Part shown: one piece after another, positions 58,188 through 64,000 of the stretch
How positions within the stretch are numbered: the first letter of the stretch is position 1
How the letters are laid out: each line of letters opens with the position of its first letter
NCBI RefSeq assembly: GCF_026745355.1
Contig: NC_079209.1
Span: forward strand, 20,847,571-20,911,570
Direction: 5' to 3'
Source of the DNA: Beta vulgaris subsp. vulgaris
Taxonomy: Eukaryota > Streptophyta > Magnoliopsida > Caryophyllales > Amaranthaceae
DNA: 64,000 nucleotides
Made by a program: the position numbers and the translations under genes
The notes under the pieces: generated by a model
Told to the model about the DNA's origin: nothing
Databases searched by the model: none
What the model saw: the letters and a program-made list of their open reading frames with translations, nothing else

Positions 58188-61100
58188 TGTAATAGCCATA
58201 TTTTAAGCAGGTTTAATAACGACTTTATAAATGAGATTTGATAAGTATAATAGCGATATTTTCAGACACGTTTTAGTCAAAGTTAGCTATGTTCATATTA
58301 GTAAAGAAATTACTTTGAGAATTATTTTTATCGTCTAAAGTAAGTTCCAAGCACAAATAAGTTAGTATGGATTTTATATAAATAGAGACATTGTGTTAAG
58401 ATTTTAAGCTTTGAAATAAAGAGAAACCCATTTTTAATTACAATTATTCTCCTCACTCATGTACCTACTCTAGATGCTAGAACATCTCTCTTTCTTTCAT
58501 AACTTCTCAATCAAGTGCCAAAGTGTATTTTTCCATAGATCAATTATTCTCTTCAAGATTTCAGTTTAATACCCAAGTGGTTAAGAATTGGGAGAAACCT
58601 TAAAACCAAAATAAAACCCCAAACAATAATTTTCTCTCTCCTCTGATTTTATACCCGTACTGTGCATGCTCAATTTCTGCTTTTGAGTTGGAATTTCCAA
58701 ATTATTGAATCAAAGTTGTAGATCTCGAAAAGTTATTGAACTTAGACCCAAAAATCACTTGATTTGGAGTTCGGAGCTATGAGTTATGGTCTTTGCAAAT
58801 TTGGTGTTGCTACCTCCATTTCTCTCTCCTCTGTTTTATTCCGACAATCTGTTTCCCCAATTATCTACAACATGCAATCCAATTTTGCTCTTTGTTGCTG
58901 AATCAAAGTTGTAGATCACTTCGAGCTAATGAATTTGGGCACAAAAATCACTTGATTTGGAGTTCAGAGCTATGAGTTATGGTCTTTGTAAGTTTGGTGT
59001 TCCTATCTTCATTTCTCTCTCCTCTTTTTATTCCGACAATCTGTTTCCTCAATTATCTATAACATGCAATCCAATTTTGCTCTTTGTTTCTGAATCAAAG
59101 TTGTAGATCACTTCGAGCTAATGAATTTGAGCACAAAAATCGCTCAATTTGGAGTTCGGAGCTATGAGTTACGCCTTACACAAGTTCAGCACTACTGTTG
59201 TATCTTGTGTTGCGCTGCTGCCGTGATTGGCTTGCTTGCCTTGTTGCTGTCATTATTTTGGTATTCCTTTACATATGAAGGTATAAGCTAATTTTTCTTA
59301 ATCCCTCATCTCCTTTATTCCAATTCAAGTGTGGTGCAATTGGATTTTATATTCTGATTTTAGAAATAAACTTGGTTCTCAATTTTGTTATTGATTAGCA
59401 AATATATTATGATAAGAATTGTTAAACTTAAAGATTGAATATTTTATCTTTCTTATTGGATTGAAGCTTCTAATATGAAGTAAGCCTCTTAAGTAAGTTT
59501 ATAAAAACTGATTTTATAAATTATGTCGTTTGATAATACTCTTTGAAATCAGAATGATGTTAATTAGAGATGGAATTGATGTTGTGAGTTGGATTAGTAG
59601 AATGGGTTGTATATAAGAGTTGTGGTGGTTAGTTCATGGAAGAGCTTAGAAAGTATGAGTAATTCAATTTGTTTATCTAAATTGTTGTGAGGATGGTTAA
59701 TGATTGTTGTTATTGTTTTGAGGTCTTGTTGGAGTATGTATATGGAGATAATTATGAAGTTCGAGCTATAGTTGGTTATCCAGAATGTCAATTATTGGGA
59801 ATCGTGTAAAGGTACACACATGTCCTTCCACTTTTCAAATATATTATTGATATTTCGATTGATCATATAAACTATATAAGTTGATCTTGATATGTTTTCA
59901 TAAGTTAAACTTATGTTGTATTAAAAATGTGATTTGTGTACTATATGGTTTCTGAAATACATGTTTATGAGTTTTAAGACAAAGGTAGAACTAAATCGCA
60001 TGTTAAGTTCTATTGGCTATAAGTTATGTTGTTTTGAGACTCAATAGTATAAATTTGTTTGATGAACCATGTTTTGTGATATGAATAAGGCATGTACATT
60101 TGGTTCTAAATGAGAGTTTCACTATATTTTCAATAGTTATAAGTTTGATTCTATGAGTTCAGTGAGTTATATATTAGGGGAATGGATAAAAAGAGTTCGT
60201 TTATATATGGTTATAAATGTATAAACTTTATAAGAACATAATACCTGTAAGTTGTTGAGAACCTCGGTATCACATCTTGGTAACATTAATTCTTGTTCAA
60301 GTTTCGTGTATGAATTTTTAAGAAATCAATTATGATGTTTGATTACCCATTTCGAAATACATGCATTAGAGGTTGGAAGATATGGGTTTGGAGTTGTGGT
60401 TGTAATTTCAGAGTACGCTATAACATGAGTTTTGGAGGACTATTATTGAGTACGGAAATATACATGTAGTAAACTATGAACTAGAATAGTATGAACTATT
60501 ATTATAAGGAGAATAAGTTCAGATTAAAAAGGTTACATTATGTCATAGAAGGATAGCAACAAGGACTATTTGAGGAATTTGGGTTTTGTAATATTGGAAA
60601 GTTATGTCAAAGTAGTTGTGGGACAAATTAGTAGATCGAAGAATTATGTTTGAGAATTAGTTATTATTTGAAAAGTGGAGTTGGGTGATTGTGTAAGTTT
60701 TGGAGTGCCAACGTCAATTAATGGGTCAGTTGTCGATATAAAAATTATATGGTTCTTAAAGATCAGACGACTATAAAAGTATATATTGGAAGGTATATAT
60801 ATATATAGGGAATGAGAAACACTCAAAGTTGTAACATAGAGTTAAATAAATGAGTTTTGTAATAGTGATATCGATATAAAAGGGCTGGAGTGATGGTTTT
60901 GGGAAGTATCAGACACTAAATTTGAGTTATGTTGACTAAGTCGAGGGAAGGTGAAAACTGAGTTTTTGAAAACTTCTATTATGGGTATCAATGAGGAGTG
61001 CAAAAGAGCTTAGGAGTCTTATTTTCTAATTGGAGAAGTAAAAATAGGAAATGGGAAGGTGGGAAGAGTATAAAATGTTATGTATAAAAGTCAAGTTAGA

Positions 61101-63882
61101 TATCAAATTATTTGGAAGTTCAACATTAATCTAAGGGTTAATAGAGTGGTTACAATAGCTTTGTGAGTCCAAGAGATGTTATAACCAAAATAAGTATTTG
61201 AGACGAAATATTAAATATTGAGGAGTAAGATCTGAAATGTGAAGGTCATATTAGAGAAATAAAGGATCAAGATATGGGTGGTGGTTTAAAAGAATATGAA
61301 ATAGAGAAGTGTAACTTACAGTATTTAAGTTATGAAAGGTCATATCTGGAATTGGATTAAGTAAGAAAGTTTAAAGGTATAATTTTCTAGTAAGATAAGT
61401 AAGATTATGTAAATGGATATTGGGAAAGAAAAATATAAATCTAGATAATAGAGAGCATGGTAATTAAAGTTATATAATGACAATACTAAGCGTATGGTGT
61501 TAAGGCTAATATGAGCTTTCAGTACAAATACATGGGGACGTATGGTTGTGAATTATAAATTTAAGAAGGATGAGGACAACGAGTTGAGTATTGGAAAAGG
61601 AGTGAGATATTTTGACTTGCCATAGTAATTGTGGTGATTTATGATAATGTAATAAGGTTATATTCTGGCAATGAAAGTTCATGTATTGGGAATAAGAAAA
61701 CCTTTAAGGGGAAAATTCATATCATGAGAATTTTGGAATGTATAGTTTAGATGCTATAAGTTAAAGAGGAAGTCCAGTACAAAGAGAAACTATTATGATG
61801 AAGGGAATTGCCAAACATGTTGAGGATACCTTATAGTCTACAAGTAAAAATTACAGGTTAATCGCACGAGCTTAGAATTGGGTCTCATAATAGTTAATTC
61901 TTATAGTCTTTGAGAAACATATTTTACATTTTGATTATGTTATGGGTTCGACTGCGGAGAGACATTTGATTTGAATACGTTTTATGTATATTACTTCCTT
62001 AAAGAATATTTGAGGTAAGTGAGTTATTTGAGATTCGAGTTTGTGTTTAATAAGATTATTGAGGTTCAGGTATTTTGGATAGTTATTACATTTCAACTTT
62101 GTTTTGTTTTATATTAATTTACGGACGAGAGTTTAAGTCGTTGATACACTGTGGAATTGAGTATGCGATACGAATTAAGAACAAGAGTATAAGTTTTGAA
62201 AGATATAAGTTTGTGTTATTGAGAAATAGCATTATGATTTAGCGATTGTTTTATGGGGAAAGTAAACAACATTTATGGAGCGAGATGCTCAATATGTGTT
62301 ATGGAGCGGGTATTGTTCCTTTGAGTAGTCATGATCCAAAAGTTATTGAGGTTAAGTTTTGGAAATTCCTAATTGAAGTACCGAGCAGGAAGTTATGTTC
62401 ATTTTAAGTTCAGTATTTTTGCTGTAATTATTTTGACAAAAGTTCCAAATGTTCTTGTTAACTCAACCCTTTTGGTAAAGTTTAAATGAGCACACTAAGT
62501 GCCTATACGACTTTTACAAGCAGTAAAGAATTGATTATTTCCTTATATTTTTACACGTAACTAATATGTGAAATTGTTGACGTAAAACAAAGATTTCAAA
62601 AGAAGATCCAAGTCTTGCAATGATTAGCAACACCATAGTAGTGGTGATTATTTTTCCTCTTCATGGATAAATATGTGTTCTTTGAAACACGTGTGGTATT
62701 GAAAATGTGCATTTAAACTATTTATGTAAATAAACTATGGATACAAGTGGGTAAAGGCCGATACCAAATAAGGTACGGTATGAACAACAACCCTTGGAGG
62801 ATGGGTGATCTCCTTTCGAACCCTCGCTGGGTGGGTGAAGTCCAGCAGATAATAAAAATGGGACATGTCCTGGTTAAGGCTTGCAAGCATAAATATTTAA
62901 ACGGTGGGGTGACGACCTCCATTAGCTTAGAGACAGTCGGCTCCTTGTGTAAGGAGCCCCTCTCTATTCGTGTTCGCTTTACCCAATGAAATTAAATGCT
63001 ATCGACCCAAAGGGTTTTTGAATGATCTAAGTGGTGATCTTCATGATAAAAATTCTTACTTTAATACGATTGTGCAAGGATAGTAATCCTGAAATTTTTA
63101 AACAAGTACCTTACTTGTGAAGCATACTGAATTCTAGCATGAATTGTATACGAATGGTCTTAAGCCACCAAAATGAGGTTTTGGGATGAGCTTATGTATT
63201 TCAACTGTTGTTGAACATTGTCCTTATGGCAAGGAACTTATTATCTGTAGTATATGTATGAGTACTCTTTATTGACTTTCTAGTTAAGGGTTGCTGGAGT
63301 CGTGATAGAAACATTTCTAACTATTTGATTTTAAGTATTTTTGAAGTCTGGGATTGTTCCACTTGATGAGTAATAAACCGCACAACTATATTTTAAGCCA
63401 CTAAAATGAATTTCTGGTTGGACAGTGTGGTACTCGTTTTTTTGATTTTGTTCTTCGAACCTGTCCTGGTGGGGGCAGGGTTCATTGTTAGTGTTTGCAG
63501 GGTTGATGTCGAGGTCGTGGAATATGATTATTGATCAAGAAGAAGAGTTTTATGTTATGAAATGGTGGCTGAGGTTAAAGTTAGATGTTTTGTTTCAAAG
63601 TATTCGTAATCTGTTATTTGATTTTCAAGTTGTTATATTGTGGGCCCCTGACCCACAGATCCAGGATCGTTTTTATAGGTTTGTTTCCGCTGTAAATAAA
63701 TGCAAATTCGAGTTTGTTAAGTGTTGATTTGTTTTATGTATCTTAAGTTGATTAGTTAGCAGCTCGAAGTGCGGGCTGTTACAGGTGTGAATAAATGTAA
63801 ATTCGAGGTTTGTTAAGTGTTGATTATGTTTTGTGTATCTTAATTGTGATTAGTTAGCAGCTCGGAAGTGCGGGCTGTTACA
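58188..63882 (+). repeat. LTR C of the giant-LTR array (5695 bp)
   Basis: Matches LTR B throughout but has many single-base deletions, clustered at 58188-58720 and 61530-63740, plus a deletion of about 25 bp near 60188 (GTTATGAAGCTCAATTATG missing). It ends GGCTGTTACA, followed by the TSD ACCAT. Confidence 0.93.
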
Positions 63883-63887
63883 ACCAT

Positions 63888-64000
63888 TTTGAAAATAGAG
63901 TTAGTGATAATTACCCTTTAATTATCACCTAAAATGCCACACATATAGCTTGTACAACTACGAGTTGTGGTCGGTCCAATTCACAAATAATTCTAATTGT
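63888..64000 (-). repeat. Copia-2 right LTR, resumed
   Basis: Continues the LTR broken at 39803 and matches 23454-23570 of the left LTR (TTTAATTATCACCTAAAATG, GTTGTGGTCGGTCCAATTC). It runs off the window before its CCAACA end. Confidence 0.92.

Larger units (their letters stand above)
39804..63882 (+). mobile_element. Giant-LTR, coding-free retroelement in a three-LTR tandem array
   Basis: Order: LTR A (39804-51576, contains Copia-3), internal 1 (51577-52000), LTR B (52001-57769), internal 2 (57770-58187), LTR C (58188-63882). LTRs start TGTAATAGCC and end GGCTGTTACA, near-perfect inverted termini. The whole array has one TSD, ACCAT (39799-39803 and 63883-63887), and closing it restores the Copia-2 LTR. 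Each internal region begins with a tRNA-Met PBS and ends with a polypurine tract. No gag, protease, RT or integrase is present. Cis signals fit a chromovirus (Tekay/Del-like) origin; that lineage is an inference. Confidence 0.9.
17283..64000 (-). mobile_element. Copia-2: Ty1/Copia element split by three large insertions, right end outside the window
   Basis: The left LTR (3' in element sense) spans 17283-23726, and the right LTR (5' in sense) starts at 39318 and resumes at 63888-64000 past the edge. Both begin TATAGGAATATAGG on the plus strand, and the left one ends CCAACA. A tRNA-Met PBS on the minus strand (39301-39316), gag start, protease, integrase, RT and RNase H follow in Copia order on the minus strand, ending at about 24503. 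Internal inserts: CACTA (17382-23064), Athila-2 (28132-37279) and the giant-LTR array (39804-63882), each with its own TSD. All coding parts are decayed. Confidence 0.92.

Noticed and set aside
52001..63882. Three independent insertions instead of one tandem
   Set aside because: Only the outermost ends carry a TSD (ACCAT). The inner junctions are directly LTR-PBS and PPT-LTR with no host sequence between.

Overview
The window is plant nuclear DNA (an angiosperm, probably a eudicot; I cannot name the species) and consists almost entirely of nested transposable elements. No intact host gene is visible. The evidence is plant Ty3/Athila and Ty1/Copia polyproteins, a CACTA transposon carrying exon pieces of plant genes, and short MITEs. 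Seven insertions can be delimited by direct target-site duplications (TSDs) read from the sequence: TAACTTGAA, CGTCT, TAA, ATGCT, TTA, ACCAT and AATTT.

Layout. (1) 1-3588: 3' part of a Copia element, probably SIRE/Maximus-like, with a decayed env-like ORF, a polypurine tract and the start of its 3' LTR. A Mutator-type MITE (1058-1409) splits the env-like ORF. (2) 3589-15781: a complete Athila-lineage element (Athila-1) inserted in that LTR. It has 1.45/1.54-kb LTRs, gag, protease, RT, RNase H, integrase and the Athila env-position ORF, all broken; the integrase lacks the segment with the first catalytic Asp. (3) 15787-17282: unassigned repetitive DNA with a 72-80-bp tandem array. (4) 17283-64000: a Copia element on the minus strand (Copia-2) that runs off the right edge and has been opened three times: by a CACTA transposon in its left LTR (17382-23064), by a pol-deleted Athila-type element in gag (28132-37279, itself carrying a Tourist-like MITE), and by a 24-kb insertion in its right LTR (39804-63882).

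The 24-kb insertion is the most unusual object. It is a tandem LTR-internal-LTR-internal-LTR array: three near-identical LTRs of about 5.7-5.8 kb separated by two internal regions of only 424 and 418 bp. Each internal region keeps a tRNA-Met-type primer-binding site and a polypurine tract but has no coding capacity. The whole array is flanked by one TSD (ACCAT). It looks like a chromovirus (Tekay/Del-like) derivative that has lost gag-pol and whose LTRs are about 14 times longer than its interior. A younger 6-kb Copia element (Copia-3), with a nearly continuous gag-pol broken by about three frameshifts, sits in the first LTR.

Nothing here forms a working pathway. Athila-1, Athila-2 and the giant-LTR array keep cis signals to varying degrees, but only Athila-2 gag and Copia-3 approach open coding capacity. 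The CACTA element carries spliced-looking pieces of at least three host genes: a CPBP/CAAX-type membrane protease, a TOM1-like (TOL) protein N-terminus, and one I do not recognise.
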